This document shows, piece after piece, positions 22,972 through 31,053 of a stretch of 34,748 bases of DNA. The position numbers and the translations under genes were made by a program. The notes beneath the pieces were generated by a model. It searched no databases and was not told the origin of the DNA. It saw nothing but the letters and a program-made list of their open reading frames with translations. Origin of the DNA: Burkholderiales bacterium (lineage in GTDB: Bacteria > Pseudomonadota > Gammaproteobacteria > Burkholderiales > Burkholderiaceae_C); assembly GCA_026932425.1 (NCBI GenBank), contig JAIXKN010000049.1:1-34748 (forward strand), read 5' to 3'. Position 1 is the stretch's first letter; each line of letters starts with the position of its first letter.

Positions 22972-24459
22972 ATGTCCTTGCTGCAAGCCACCGCCCTCGC
23001 CCGCTCCTTCGGCTCGACGCGCGCGCTCGTCGATCTATCGATGACGATCGAGGCCGGCGAGATCGTCGCGCTGATGGGTGCCAACGGCGCGGGCAAGTCG
23101 ACCTTCGTGAAGATCCTCTCGGGCGTGCTGGCGCCCGACGGCGGGCAGATCCGCTTCAAGGGCAAGCCCTTTTCGCCGCGCACGCCCCGCGAGGCCAGCG
23201 CCGCAGGCGTGGTCACCGTGCACCAGTCGACCGAGCTCGTGGGCATCCCCGGGCTTTCCGTGGCGGATGCGCTGCTGCTCGAGCGCTTTGCCGACCGTCG
23301 CGAGCCCTTCTTCCTCTCGCGCGCCGCCGTGCAGCGGCAGGCGCAGGCCATGCTCGAGCACGCCGGCTTGAACCTGCCGCTGTCGCGCGACTTCGCCGAG
23401 CTGGCCGCAGCCGACCGCCAACTGGTGGCGATCGCGCGGGCACTCGCCAAGCGCGCCGAGCTGCTGATCCTCGACGAACCCACGGCCAGCCTGTCTGCCG
23501 CCGAGTCGCAGCGCCTGTACGCCACCTTGCGCGAACTGCAAGGCCGCGGCATCGCCGTGCTCTACATCTCGCATCGGACCGCCGACCTGCAGGCGCTGGC
23601 CGACCGCGTCGTCGTGCTGCGCGGCGGGCGCGCCGTGGCCGAATACGCGCGACCGGTCGACTTCACGCAGGCCATCGAGACGATGATCGGCCGCAGCCTG
23701 CGCATGGCGCGACCGGGCCTGCGCGCCGCGCGCGGCGAGCCCGTGCTGCGCCTGCGTGATGCGCGCCTGCGCCGCGACAGCGAGCCCTTCGCGCTCGAAC
23801 TGCACCGCGGCGAGGTGGTCGCCATCACCGGCGTGCTCGGTGCGGGCAAGAGCCGGCTGCTGCGCGCCCTCTACGGCTGCACGCCGCTGGCTGGCGGCAC
23901 GATGCAGCTCGAGGGCGTGCCTTATGCCCCGGCGAGCCCGCGCCAGGCGCTTGCCCGCGGCGTCTGCATGGCCGGCGAGGACCGGCATCGCAGCTCGCTG
24001 ATGCCGCGCGACTGGCCCGGCGAAAGCGTCGCCCAGACGATCGCGCTGCCGCACCTTGCGCGCTGGTTTCCGAGCGGCTTCGTACGCCGCGCCTTCGAGA
24101 ACGCCAAGGCGCAGTCGGCGATCGAGCGCCTGGCGATCCGCGCTGCCGGGCCGACCGCCTCGGTATGGACGCTCTCCGGCGGCAACCAGCAGAAGGTCGT
24201 GCTCGGGCGCTGGGAGGCCGAGCCCGCCACGCTGCTGCTGCTCGACGAGCCCTTCCAGGGCGTCGATGTCGGCGCGCGCCAAGATCTCATCGACGCCATC
24301 CGCGCGCGCAGCGAGGGCGCGACGCTGATCGCCACCTCCGACCCCGAGGAGGCGATCGAGGTTGCCGACCGCGTGCTCGTGATGGACCACCACAGCCTGC
24401 GCGAACCCGAGCCGGTGCACGGCGACGAAGAAGCCTTGGCGCTCGAACCCACCCGATGA
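22972..24459 (+). CDS. Sugar ABC transporter, double ATPase (RbsA/MglA type)
   Basis: A 495-residue ATPase with two fused nucleotide-binding domains, the pattern of carbohydrate-uptake (CUT2) transporters. NBD1 has Walker A GANGAGKST (36-44), a degenerate signature in LAAADRQLVAIARAL and Walker B LLILDEPTASLS. NBD2 has a P-loop GVLGAGKS (about 286-293), an intact LSGGNQQKVVLGRW (about 401) and LLLLDEPFQGVDVGAR. Asymmetry of this kind is normal for RbsA/MglA. The ATG at 22972 is chosen; an open frame with a TTG at 22927 adds 15 residues of no similarity. The stop overlaps the permease start by 4 bases (ATGA). Confidence 0.95.
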   Translation: MSLLQATALARSFGSTRALVDLSMTIEAGEIVALMGANGAGKSTFVKILSGVLAPDGGQIRFKGKPFSPRTPREASAAGVVTVHQSTELVGIPGLSVADALLLERFADRREPFFLSRAAVQRQAQAMLEHAGLNLPLSRDFAELAAADRQLVAIARALAKRAELLILDEPTASLSAAESQRLYATLRELQGRGIAVLYISHRTADLQALADRVVVLRGGRAVAEYARPVDFTQAIETMIGRSLRMARPGLRAARGEPVLRLRDARLRRDSEPFALELHRGEVVAITGVLGAGKSRLLRALYGCTPLAGGTMQLEGVPYAPASPRQALARGVCMAGEDRHRSSLMPRDWPGESVAQTIALPHLARWFPSGFVRRAFENAKAQSAIERLAIRAAGPTASVWTLSGGNQQKVVLGRWEAEPATLLLLDEPFQGVDVGARQDLIDAIRARSEGATLIATSDPEEAIEVADRVLVMDHHSLREPEPVHGDEEALALEPTR

Positions 24460-25472
24460 CGAACGCATCCGACAAGACCACGGTCGCCGAACCCGACCTG
24501 CTCGAAGCGCTGCGGAAAAGCGCGGTGTTCGTGTTGCTGGCGCTGATGATCGCCGGCTTTGCGATCGCGCAGCCGGCCTTCATCCAGATCGACAACCTGA
24601 TGAGCATCCTGCAGGCGGTGGCGGTGGTGGCCATCCTCGGTGCCGGCGTGACGGTGACGCTGGCCGTGGGTGGCTTCGACCTCTCGATCGGCGCGGTCGC
24701 CGCCTCGAGCGTGATGGCGGCGAGCTACGCGATGATCGTCTGGCAGCTCGGCGCGGTCTGGACCGTGCTGCTGGTGCTGCTGCTGGGGGCCACCGTCGGC
24801 CTGCTCAACGCGCTGCTCATCGTGCGGCTGAAGGTGCCGGACCTGCTGGCCACGCTCTCGATGATGTTCCTGCTCAGCGGCCTGCAGCTCATCCCCACCG
24901 GCGGGCGCTCGATCGCCAGCGGCCTGATCCTGCCCGACGGCTCGACGGCGCCCGGGCGCTACGACCCTGACTTCCTGCTGATTGGCCGCTCGCTGCTGTT
25001 CGACGTCGTGCCCTTGCCGGTCCTCATCCTCGCCGTCGTCGCCATCGTGCTGCACGTGCTCACCGAGCGCACGCGCTTTGGGCGGCTGCTGTTTGCCACC
25101 GGGGGCAACGAACTGGCAACAAGGCTTGCCGGCGGCGCCACCGAGCGGCTGCGGACCTGGGCCTACGTCATCTCGGGGACGCTGGCGTCGCTCGGCGGCA
25201 TCGTCGTGGCCGCGCGCGTGGGGCGCGGCGACGTGTCCTCGGGTGCCTCGCTGCTGATGGATTCGGTGGCCGCGGCGCTGATCGGCTTTGCCGTGCTCGG
25301 CCTGCGCCGGCCGAACGTGCTCGGTGCCGTCGTCGGCGCGGTCTTCGTCGGCGTGCTGCTCAACGGCCTGACCATGCTCAACGCGCCCTACTACACGCAG
25401 GACTTCGTGAAGGGCGCGGTGCTCGTCGGCGCGCTCGCCCTCACCTACGGCATCGCGCGCACGCGCGGCTGA
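24456..25472 (+). CDS. Sugar ABC transporter permease (RbsC type)
   Basis: A 338-residue polytopic membrane protein of the ribose/xylose/galactose permease family. Family blocks are ILGAGVTVTLAVGGFDLSIGAVAA, LNALLIVRLKVPDLLATLSMMFLLSGLQLI, TRFGRLLFATGGNELATRLAGG (the ATPase-contact region), and GAVVGAVFVGVLLNGLTMLNAPYYTQDFVKGAVLV. The usual 8-10 hydrophobic helices can be seen. It is translationally coupled to the ATPase gene and followed after 57 bases by the binding-protein gene. The transported sugar or other ligand cannot be read from the sequence. Confidence 0.95.
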   Translation: MTNASDKTTVAEPDLLEALRKSAVFVLLALMIAGFAIAQPAFIQIDNLMSILQAVAVVAILGAGVTVTLAVGGFDLSIGAVAASSVMAASYAMIVWQLGAVWTVLLVLLLGATVGLLNALLIVRLKVPDLLATLSMMFLLSGLQLIPTGGRSIASGLILPDGSTAPGRYDPDFLLIGRSLLFDVVPLPVLILAVVAIVLHVLTERTRFGRLLFATGGNELATRLAGGATERLRTWAYVISGTLASLGGIVVAARVGRGDVSSGASLLMDSVAAALIGFAVLGLRRPNVLGAVVGAVFVGVLLNGLTMLNAPYYTQDFVKGAVLVGALALTYGIARTRG

Positions 25473-25529
25473 GCCGCCTGCGCCCTGCCTCTGCCTTTCC
25501 CGACCCCGAACCACCCCGAGGAGAACGAG

Positions 25530-26573
25530 ATGAAGCACATCACCAGACCCCTGTTCGCCGCCGCCGTCGCGGCCGCGTTCGCGCTTTGCGGGCCCGCCCA
25601 GGCCCAGGGCCTGAAGGGCGCACCGGCACCCTTCGACAAGGGCGGCGTGAAGATCGCCGCGGTCAGCTTCCTGGGCGCGGGCGACTGGCTGCAGGCCTTC
25701 GAGGCCGGCGTCAAGCGCCAGGCCGACGCCCTGGGCGTGAAGCTCACGCTTTCGCAGGCGCGCAACGACAACGACACCCAGCGCAACCTGATCCTGCAGG
25801 CGATCAACCTGCGCGTGGACGGCATCATCATCAACAACGGCCGCCCCGAGGTGCTGAAGGACATCGCGCAGAAGGCGCTGGACGCCGGCATCAAGGTCGT
25901 CGCCTACGACGTGAACCTCGACAACCCGAAGATCCCGCAGATCGAGCAGAGCGACGCCGACATGGCGCGCCTCGTGCTCGAGCAGGCGGTCAAGGACAAG
26001 GGCAAGGGCTTCACCGGCGGCGCGGTCTACGTCGCCGGCTTCGCGCCGCTGGACCGCCGCTACGCGGTGTGGAAGGAGTTCGCGGGCAAGTACGGCCTGA
26101 AGGAGAAGGCAGTGTGGGGCGTCGTCAACGACACCGTTCCCGCCTCGGTCGCCGACCAGACCAAGGCCGTGCTGCGCGCCAACCCCGACATCGCCGTCGT
26201 CTTCACGCCCTGGGACGAGTTCGCCAAGGGCGTGAAGCTGGCGATCGACGAACTGGGCGTCTCGAAGAAGGTGAAGATCTACGGCGTCGACATCTCGACC
26301 GCCGACATCCAGCTCATGACCGAGCCCGACAGCGCCTGGATGGCCACCGCGGCGACCAACGCCGCGGTGGTCGGCGAGGTCGCGGTGCGCGCGGTCTCGC
26401 TGGCCATCGCCGGCCAGTTCCCGGGGCGCTCGGTGATGCTCAAGCCCACGCTGGTGACGCGCGACGACCTGCTGAAGAACAAGATCGGCACCATCGAGGA
26501 ATTGCAGAAGAAGTTCCCCGCGTTCCAGAAGAGCGACGCCGCGACCGCGGCGTGGATCCCGGCGGCCAAGTAA
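25530..26573 (+). CDS. Sugar ABC transporter substrate-binding protein (periplasmic, Peripla_BP_4 type)
   Basis: A 347-residue periplasmic binding protein. The signal peptide of 25 residues ends PAQA-Q. The mature protein shows the ribose-binding-protein fold: KIAAVSFLGAGDWLQAFEAGVKRQ, ARNDNDTQRNLILQAINLRVDGIIINNG, IKVVAYDVNLDN, and the closing domain with FTPWDEFAKGVKLAIDELG and KIYGVDIS. A strong ribosome site (GAGGAGA) stands before the ATG, fitting the higher expression usual for binding proteins. It comes third in the cassette, after the ATPase and permease. The ligand is unknown; ribose itself is not assured because the family also binds autoinducer-2, inositols, purine-related compounds and other ligands. 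Confidence 0.94.
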   Translation: MKHITRPLFAAAVAAAFALCGPAQAQGLKGAPAPFDKGGVKIAAVSFLGAGDWLQAFEAGVKRQADALGVKLTLSQARNDNDTQRNLILQAINLRVDGIIINNGRPEVLKDIAQKALDAGIKVVAYDVNLDNPKIPQIEQSDADMARLVLEQAVKDKGKGFTGGAVYVAGFAPLDRRYAVWKEFAGKYGLKEKAVWGVVNDTVPASVADQTKAVLRANPDIAVVFTPWDEFAKGVKLAIDELGVSKKVKIYGVDISTADIQLMTEPDSAWMATAATNAAVVGEVAVRAVSLAIAGQFPGRSVMLKPTLVTRDDLLKNKIGTIEELQKKFPAFQKSDAATAAWIPAAK

Positions 26574-26615
26574 GGCCGCGACCCACTCCGCACGTTCACG
26601 ATCACCGGTTCCACC

Positions 26616-27866
26616 ATGAGCCTGCCCACGCCCGACCACGCCCGCAACATGAAGCTGATCGGCCACTCCGACGTCGGCGGTCGCGGCGACGGGCTGCAGC
26701 TCATGGTGCACCGCGGCCACGCCTACATCGGCCACCCGTGGTCGCAGGGCTTCTCGATCGTCGACGTGCGCGACCCGCGCCGCCCCGGCGCGGTCACCTA
26801 CGTCCCTGCGCCACCCAACACCTGGAACATCCACCTGCAGGCTCACGACGACCTGCTGCTGGTCATCAACGCGCTCGACCTCTTCGCCGGTGTTGAGGCC
26901 TTTGCCGACGAGCGCGCGTATTACACGAAGTCGATGGCGGACTCCGTGGGCGGCGAAGCGGCGCACAAGGCGCGCGCCTGGGCCGCGGGCATGACGGTCT
27001 ACGACATCGCGGTGCCCGACCGGCCGCGCCGGATCGGGCAGCTCGAGATCGACGGTATCGGCCTGCACCGCATCTGGTACGTCGGCGGACGCTGGGCCTA
27101 CGCCTCGGCACTGCTGGACGGCTTCACCGACTACATCTTCGTCACCATCGACATGGCGGACCCGACGCGGCCGCAACTCGCCGGCCGCTGGTGGCTGCCG
27201 GGCATGAACCATGCCGCCGGCGAAATCCCGCAGGCGCTGCCGGGGCGGCGCTTCGCGCTGCACCACGCGCTGGTGGCCGGCGACACCGCCTACGCCTGCT
27301 GGCGCGACGGCGGCCTCACGCTGCTGGACGTGAGCGACCGCAGCACGCCGCGCCTCATCAAGCACCACAACTGGTGTCCGCCCTATGGCGGAGGCACGCA
27401 CTCGGCGCTGCCGCTGGTCGAGCGCGGCCTGCTCGTCGTCGCCGACGAGGCGGTGCTCGACGAGGAGGAGGACGGTCGCAAGCACACCTGGGTCTTCGAC
27501 ATCCGCGAACCCACCAACCCGATCAGCATCGCCACCTTCCCCATCCCCGGCGAGATCGACTACGCGAAGAAGGGCGGCCACTTCGGCCCGCACAACCTGC
27601 ACGAGAACCGTCCGGGCAGCTTCGTCTCCGACACCCTGGTCTTCGCCACCTGGCAGAACGCCGGTATCCGCGCGTTCGACCTCCGCGACCCCTACCGCCC
27701 GGTGGAGGTCGGCGCGCTCGTCCCCGCGGCCCCCGCACGCATGCTCGACAAGCGCCCGAACCGCCCGCGCGTCATCCAGTCGGCCGACGTCTTCGTCGAC
27801 GCCAAGGGCCTCATCTACGCCACCGACTACAACGCCGGCCTCGAGATCATCGAGTTCGGCGGCTGA
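26616..27866 (+). CDS. LVIVD-repeat beta-propeller protein of unknown function
   Basis: A 416-residue protein without signal peptide or membrane helix, so probably cytoplasmic. It is built from repeated units with the pattern hydrophobic-D-hydrophobic-x-D/E-P-x-x-P. The clearest copies are [12 protein letters not shown] (47-58), [12 protein letters not shown] (126-137), [11 protein letters not shown] (176-186), [12 protein letters not shown] (234-245), [12 protein letters not shown] (291-302) and [12 protein letters not shown] (351-362). This matches LVIVD-repeat proteins, expected to fold as a beta-propeller. A histidine cluster lies between repeats: THS (261-263) and [12 protein letters not shown] (320-331). 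It starts 42 bases after the sugar-binding-protein gene on the same strand, so it may act on the transported compound. No catalytic function is recognised. Confidence 0.88.
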   Translation: MSLPTPDHARNMKLIGHSDVGGRGDGLQLMVHRGHAYIGHPWSQGFSIVDVRDPRRPGAVTYVPAPPNTWNIHLQAHDDLLLVINALDLFAGVEAFADERAYYTKSMADSVGGEAAHKARAWAAGMTVYDIAVPDRPRRIGQLEIDGIGLHRIWYVGGRWAYASALLDGFTDYIFVTIDMADPTRPQLAGRWWLPGMNHAAGEIPQALPGRRFALHHALVAGDTAYACWRDGGLTLLDVSDRSTPRLIKHHNWCPPYGGGTHSALPLVERGLLVVADEAVLDEEEDGRKHTWVFDIREPTNPISIATFPIPGEIDYAKKGGHFGPHNLHENRPGSFVSDTLVFATWQNAGIRAFDLRDPYRPVEVGALVPAAPARMLDKRPNRPRVIQSADVFVDAKGLIYATDYNAGLEIIEFGG

Positions 27867-28005
27867 CGCAGCACCGCTTCGCAACGTCAGATCGGCGAAG
27901 GTCGGATGCCCTAGACTGCCTGAATACCGCACACCCGCTTCGGGACCCGCTCCGGGCAGAGGCCGGGCGTGCCGTCACCGCGAAACCGAAAAAGGGGAAG
28001 AAGCC

Positions 28006-28542
28006 ATGTTCCTGGAGCATCTGCCGATCGGCGACGACCCGCCGCGCGAAGTCAACGCCGTCATCGAGGTTCCGATCGGCGGCGAGCCGATCAAGTACGA
28101 ACTCGACAAGAAGGCGAGCATGCTCGTCGTCGACCGCTTCCTCTACACGCCGATGCGCTACCCCGGCAACTACGGCTTCATCCCGCACACGCTGTCGGAG
28201 GACGGCGACCCCTGCGACGTGCTGGTGGCCAACACGCGCCCCCTGATGCCCGGTGCGGCGATCGCGGTGCGTCCGGTCGGCGTGCTGAGGATGACCGACG
28301 AAGCCGGGGGTGACGAGAAGATCATCGCGGTGCCGACGACGCGGCTGACCCAGCGCTACGCCCACGTCAAGACCGCGGCCGACCTGCCCGAGATCACGCG
28401 GCGGCAGATCGAGCACTTCTTCTCCCACTACAAGGACCTCGAGCCCGGCAAGTGGGTCAAGTTCGACGGCTGGGGCGAGGTCGACGAGGCCCAACGTCTG
28501 ATCACCGAGGCCATCCAACGCGCCCGCAACGCCAAGGGCTGA
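28006..28542 (+). CDS. ppa: Inorganic pyrophosphatase
   Basis: A 178-residue family I soluble pyrophosphatase that hydrolyses PPi to phosphate in the cytoplasm. The metal-binding signature DGDPCDVLV (66-74) is present with Asp66, Asp68 and Asp71. Other family blocks are PIKYELDKK (28-36), [19 protein letters not shown] (44-62) and [11 protein letters not shown] near the C-terminus. Length matches bacterial Ppa. The ATG at 28006 follows an AAAGGGGAAG ribosome site. It stands alone, 139 bases after the LVIVD gene, and probably has its own promoter. Confidence 0.98.
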   Translation: MFLEHLPIGDDPPREVNAVIEVPIGGEPIKYELDKKASMLVVDRFLYTPMRYPGNYGFIPHTLSEDGDPCDVLVANTRPLMPGAAIAVRPVGVLRMTDEAGGDEKIIAVPTTRLTQRYAHVKTAADLPEITRRQIEHFFSHYKDLEPGKWVKFDGWGEVDEAQRLITEAIQRARNAKG

Positions 28543-28831
28543 GGCGGCGTCCCGGCCAGCGGAGGCGTCGCGCTGCGCTCTGCGGTCCGCGAACGGGCGC
28601 ACTCGGCCTCGAGCAGGGGGATCGGCTTCAAGGCCGGCTGGCGCGATCCCGGTTCCTCGAAGGACTCGAGCCTCTGCCTCTATTGGATCGACTGCGGCTT
28701 CCTCTTGGCCGACGACCCGCGCCCCGGATCGTCTCGAGGTCCTGAAGCCCTGTCTCCACGACGGCGCTAGGGAGGCAAGGCTGCGTGCGGCCATCGTCGG
28801 CGCAAAATGCACGCCGGCAGGAGCCGAAGCG
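28543..28831. other. Intergenic stretch without a recognisable gene
   Basis: About 290 bases between ppa and the PEP mutase-family gene. No open frame with a known domain or ribosome site was found on either strand. A CAAAAT -10-like hexamer at 28803-28808 is the only hint of a promoter for the downstream gene. Confidence 0.45.
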
Positions 28832-29680
28832 ATGAATCGAGCTGACCAGATCGGAAAGGCAGCGCGCTTGCGTGCGTTGCACGACCGCAGCCGGATGCTG
28901 CTGCTGCCCAACGCCTGGGACGCAGGCAGTGCCTGCGTGCTGGCGAATCTCGGGTTTGCGGCAATCGCGACGACGAGCGGCGGCGTGGCCTGGTCGCTCG
29001 GCTACGCCGATGGCGAGGAGACGCCGCTGCCGCTGGTGCTCGAGACCGTCGCCCGCATGGCCCGCGTCCTCCGGGTGCCGCTGACCGTCGATTTCGAGGC
29101 CGGGTACGGCAAGACGCCGAATGAGGTCGGCCAGAGCGTGCGTGCGCTGATCGAGGCCGGCGCCGTCGGCGTCAACCTCGAGGATGGCATCCGCCACGAG
29201 ACACTGCGCCCAATCGACGATGCGGCGGCGCGCATCGCCGCGGCGCGGCACGCCGCCGACGCCTGCGGCGTGCCGCTTTTCATCAACGCACGCGTCGACG
29301 CCTGGATCATCGGCGGCCATGCGGGCGAGGACGAGCGCATCGACGAGGTGCTGCAGCGCGCCCGCGCCTATCTCGCCGCGGGCGCCGACGGCATCTATCC
29401 GATCGCGGTGGCGCAGCCAGGGACGATCGAGCGGCTGTGCGCGGCGATCGACGCACCGATCAACGTCGGTGCGCGACCGGGCTTGCCAGCCCTGCCGGAG
29501 CTCGCACGCATGGGCGTCGCTCGCGTGAGCACGGCCACGCGGCTGGCCGCGGTGGCACTATCGGCGGCACGGGACGCGGCGCACCAGCTGCTGACAAGCG
29601 ACGGCTTCGAGAGCCTGGCTGCCGGCTTCGGCTATCCGGACATGCAGTGCCTCCTCGCATCGCCGGACCCCGACGCCTGA
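28832..29680 (+). CDS. Isocitrate lyase/PEP mutase family protein
   Basis: A 282-residue enzyme of the ICL/PEP mutase superfamily, which act on C-C or P-C bonds of 2-oxo acid derivatives using Mg2+. It shows LLLPNAWDAGSACVLANLGFAAIATTSGG at the N-terminus, the metal-site block PLTVDFEAGYG with Asp87 and Glu89, GAVGVNLEDG and LFINARVDAW. The Cys-containing catalytic loop of isocitrate and methylisocitrate lyases (K-K/R-C-G-H) is missing, so a lyase of those types is unlikely; it belongs to the broad, poorly characterised subgroup near PEP phosphonomutase and oxaloacetate decarboxylase. No phosphonate genes are nearby. An AhpD-like gene follows on the same strand after 78 bases. Confidence 0.9.
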   Translation: MNRADQIGKAARLRALHDRSRMLLLPNAWDAGSACVLANLGFAAIATTSGGVAWSLGYADGEETPLPLVLETVARMARVLRVPLTVDFEAGYGKTPNEVGQSVRALIEAGAVGVNLEDGIRHETLRPIDDAAARIAAARHAADACGVPLFINARVDAWIIGGHAGEDERIDEVLQRARAYLAAGADGIYPIAVAQPGTIERLCAAIDAPINVGARPGLPALPELARMGVARVSTATRLAAVALSAARDAAHQLLTSDGFESLAAGFGYPDMQCLLASPDPDA

Positions 29681-29758
29681 CGCCGGGGTCCCACACGCGT
29701 CCCGGAACCGCGGCTTCGGCCCCGCGTACCGGTCCCACCTCACGAACGTAGCGACAAG

Positions 29759-30229
29759 ATGGAACAACGTCTCGATTACAAGACCGCCTCGCCCGCGGGA
29801 TTCCAGGGGATGCTGCAGCTGCAGCTGGCGGTGAACAAGAGCGGCCTCGAGGAATCGCTGCTCGAGCTGGTGAAGTCGCGCGCGTCGCAGATCAACGGCT
29901 GCGCCTGGTGCCTGGACATGCACACCAAGGACGCGCGCGCGATGGGCGAGAGCGAGCAGCGTCTGTACCTGCTGCCGGTGTGGCGCGACGCGCACTGCTA
30001 CACGCCGCGCGAGCGCGCGGCGCTCGGCTGGACCGAGGCGGTGACGAAGATCGCCGACGTGCACGACGTGCCCGATTCCGTCTATGCCGAGGCGCGCAAG
30101 CACTTCGACGAGAAGGCGCTCGTCGACCTGACGATGGCGATCATCGCGATCAACGGCTGGAACCGACTGAACGTGGCGTTTCGGACCACCGTCGGCGACT
30201 ACGTCAGCCCGCACCGCAGCAGCAAGTAG
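29759..30229 (+). CDS. AhpD-like carboxymuconolactone decarboxylase family protein
   Basis: A 156-residue alpha-helical protein with the AhpD-type redox motif: INGCAWCLDMHTKDAR carries Cys48, Cys51 and His55, and acidic residues precede it (Glu31, Glu32, Glu36). Proteins of this subgroup are alkylhydroperoxidase-like and are thought to reduce peroxides or act as disulfide reductases. The reaction of this one is not known. The C-terminal half (RERAALGWTEAVTKIAD, VDLTMAIIAINGWNRLNVAF) is standard for the family. No ahpC is adjacent. The ATG at 29759 is the only sensible start. The spacing leaves open co-transcription with the upstream PEP mutase-family gene. Confidence 0.92.
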   Translation: MEQRLDYKTASPAGFQGMLQLQLAVNKSGLEESLLELVKSRASQINGCAWCLDMHTKDARAMGESEQRLYLLPVWRDAHCYTPRERAALGWTEAVTKIADVHDVPDSVYAEARKHFDEKALVDLTMAIIAINGWNRLNVAFRTTVGDYVSPHRSSK

Positions 30230-30240
30230 CTTGCTTGCGC

Positions 30241-30267
30241 CCGCTCCCCCGACTGCGGTGGGGGCGG
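30241..30267 (+). terminator. Possible terminator after the AhpD-like gene
   Basis: CCCCC (30246-30250) pairs with GGGGG (30260-30264) around a 9-base loop, and the flanking CCG/CGG can extend the stem with a two-base bulge. It begins 12 bases after the stop codon. There is no U-run, so confidence is low. Confidence 0.35.
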
Positions 30268-30309
30268 ATCGGTGTAGACCCAGGGACGAGCCCAAGGCTT
30301 CCTTCCCTA

Positions 30310-30315
30310 CAATCG
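30310..30315 (+). promoter_or_regulatory. Possible -10 element for the TRAP membrane-subunit operon
   Basis: TACAAT, one mismatch from TATAAT and the form often seen in betaproteobacterial promoters, lies 105 bases upstream of the small-subunit start. No good -35 hexamer stands 16-18 bases before it, which could mean activator dependence. Confidence 0.35.
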
Positions 30316-30414
30316 CTCGCCATCGACGAGGGCGGGGCAACACGCCCGCTCCTGATCTCGGACTTGCGCCCATCGCATCGCGGGCCGGCGCGGACTCCCT
30401 GCATTCCACCCTCG

Positions 30415-31032
30415 ATGCAAGCGCTGCTCAGACTCTCTCGGGCAATCGACCGCGTCAACGCCACCGTCGGCCGCTACGCGATCTGGCTGATCATGGCGGC
30501 AACCGCGATCAGCGCGATCAACGCGGTCGTGCGCAAGCTGTTCAACTACAGCTCCAACGCCTACCTCGAGGTGCAGTGGTACCTCTTCGCGTGGTCGTTC
30601 CTGATCGCCGCGGGCTACACCCTGCTCAACGGCGAGCATGTTCGCATCGACGTGCTCAATCACCGGCTGCCCAAGCGGCTGCGCGTGTGGATCGACGTCG
30701 TCGGCTACAGCCTTTTCCTGACGCCGCTGTGCGTCGTGATGCTCTACCTGTGCACCCCGCTGCTGCTCGAGAAGATCAGCTCGGGCGAGATGTCTCCCAA
30801 TCCGGGCGGCCTGATCCGCTGGCCCGTATGGGTCGCGATCCCCTTCGGCTTCGGCCTGCTGCTGCTGCAGGGCTGGTCCCAGCTGATCAAGTCCATCGCC
30901 TATCTTCGCGGTCAGGGCCCTGACCCCACGATGCCCCCGAACAAGAAGACGGCCGAGGAGGAACTCGCCGAGAGCCTGCGCCGGCAAGGGCGCGGCACCG
31001 AGGGCGGCGCCACGCGCCCCCTGGCCGACTGA
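30415..31032 (+). CDS. TRAP transporter small membrane subunit (DctQ type)
   Basis: A 205-residue inner-membrane protein with four hydrophobic helices (about 20-40, 56-76, 98-118 and 140-162). It shows the DctQ-type segment YLEVQWYLFAWSFLIAAGYTLLNGEHVRIDVL and a charged cytoplasmic C-terminal tail (KKTAEEELAESLRR). In TRAP systems this subunit supports the large permease and the docking of the binding protein. The ATG at 30415 is chosen because the first helix begins about 20 residues later; the frame is open far upstream but with no similarity. The large subunit follows after 21 bases. Confidence 0.92.
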   Translation: MQALLRLSRAIDRVNATVGRYAIWLIMAATAISAINAVVRKLFNYSSNAYLEVQWYLFAWSFLIAAGYTLLNGEHVRIDVLNHRLPKRLRVWIDVVGYSLFLTPLCVVMLYLCTPLLLEKISSGEMSPNPGGLIRWPVWVAIPFGFGLLLLQGWSQLIKSIAYLRGQGPDPTMPPNKKTAEEELAESLRRQGRGTEGGATRPLAD

Positions 31033-31053
31033 CCTCACGCGAGCGGCCACCCG

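Noticed and set aside
23922-27932. A 1336-codon minus-strand open frame opposite the sugar transporter cassette
   Set aside because: It is the mirror of high third-position GC in the plus-strand genes; its translation is His/Arg/Asp-rich without any domain. The same applies to long frames opposite ccoI, the TonB receptor and the TRAP genes.
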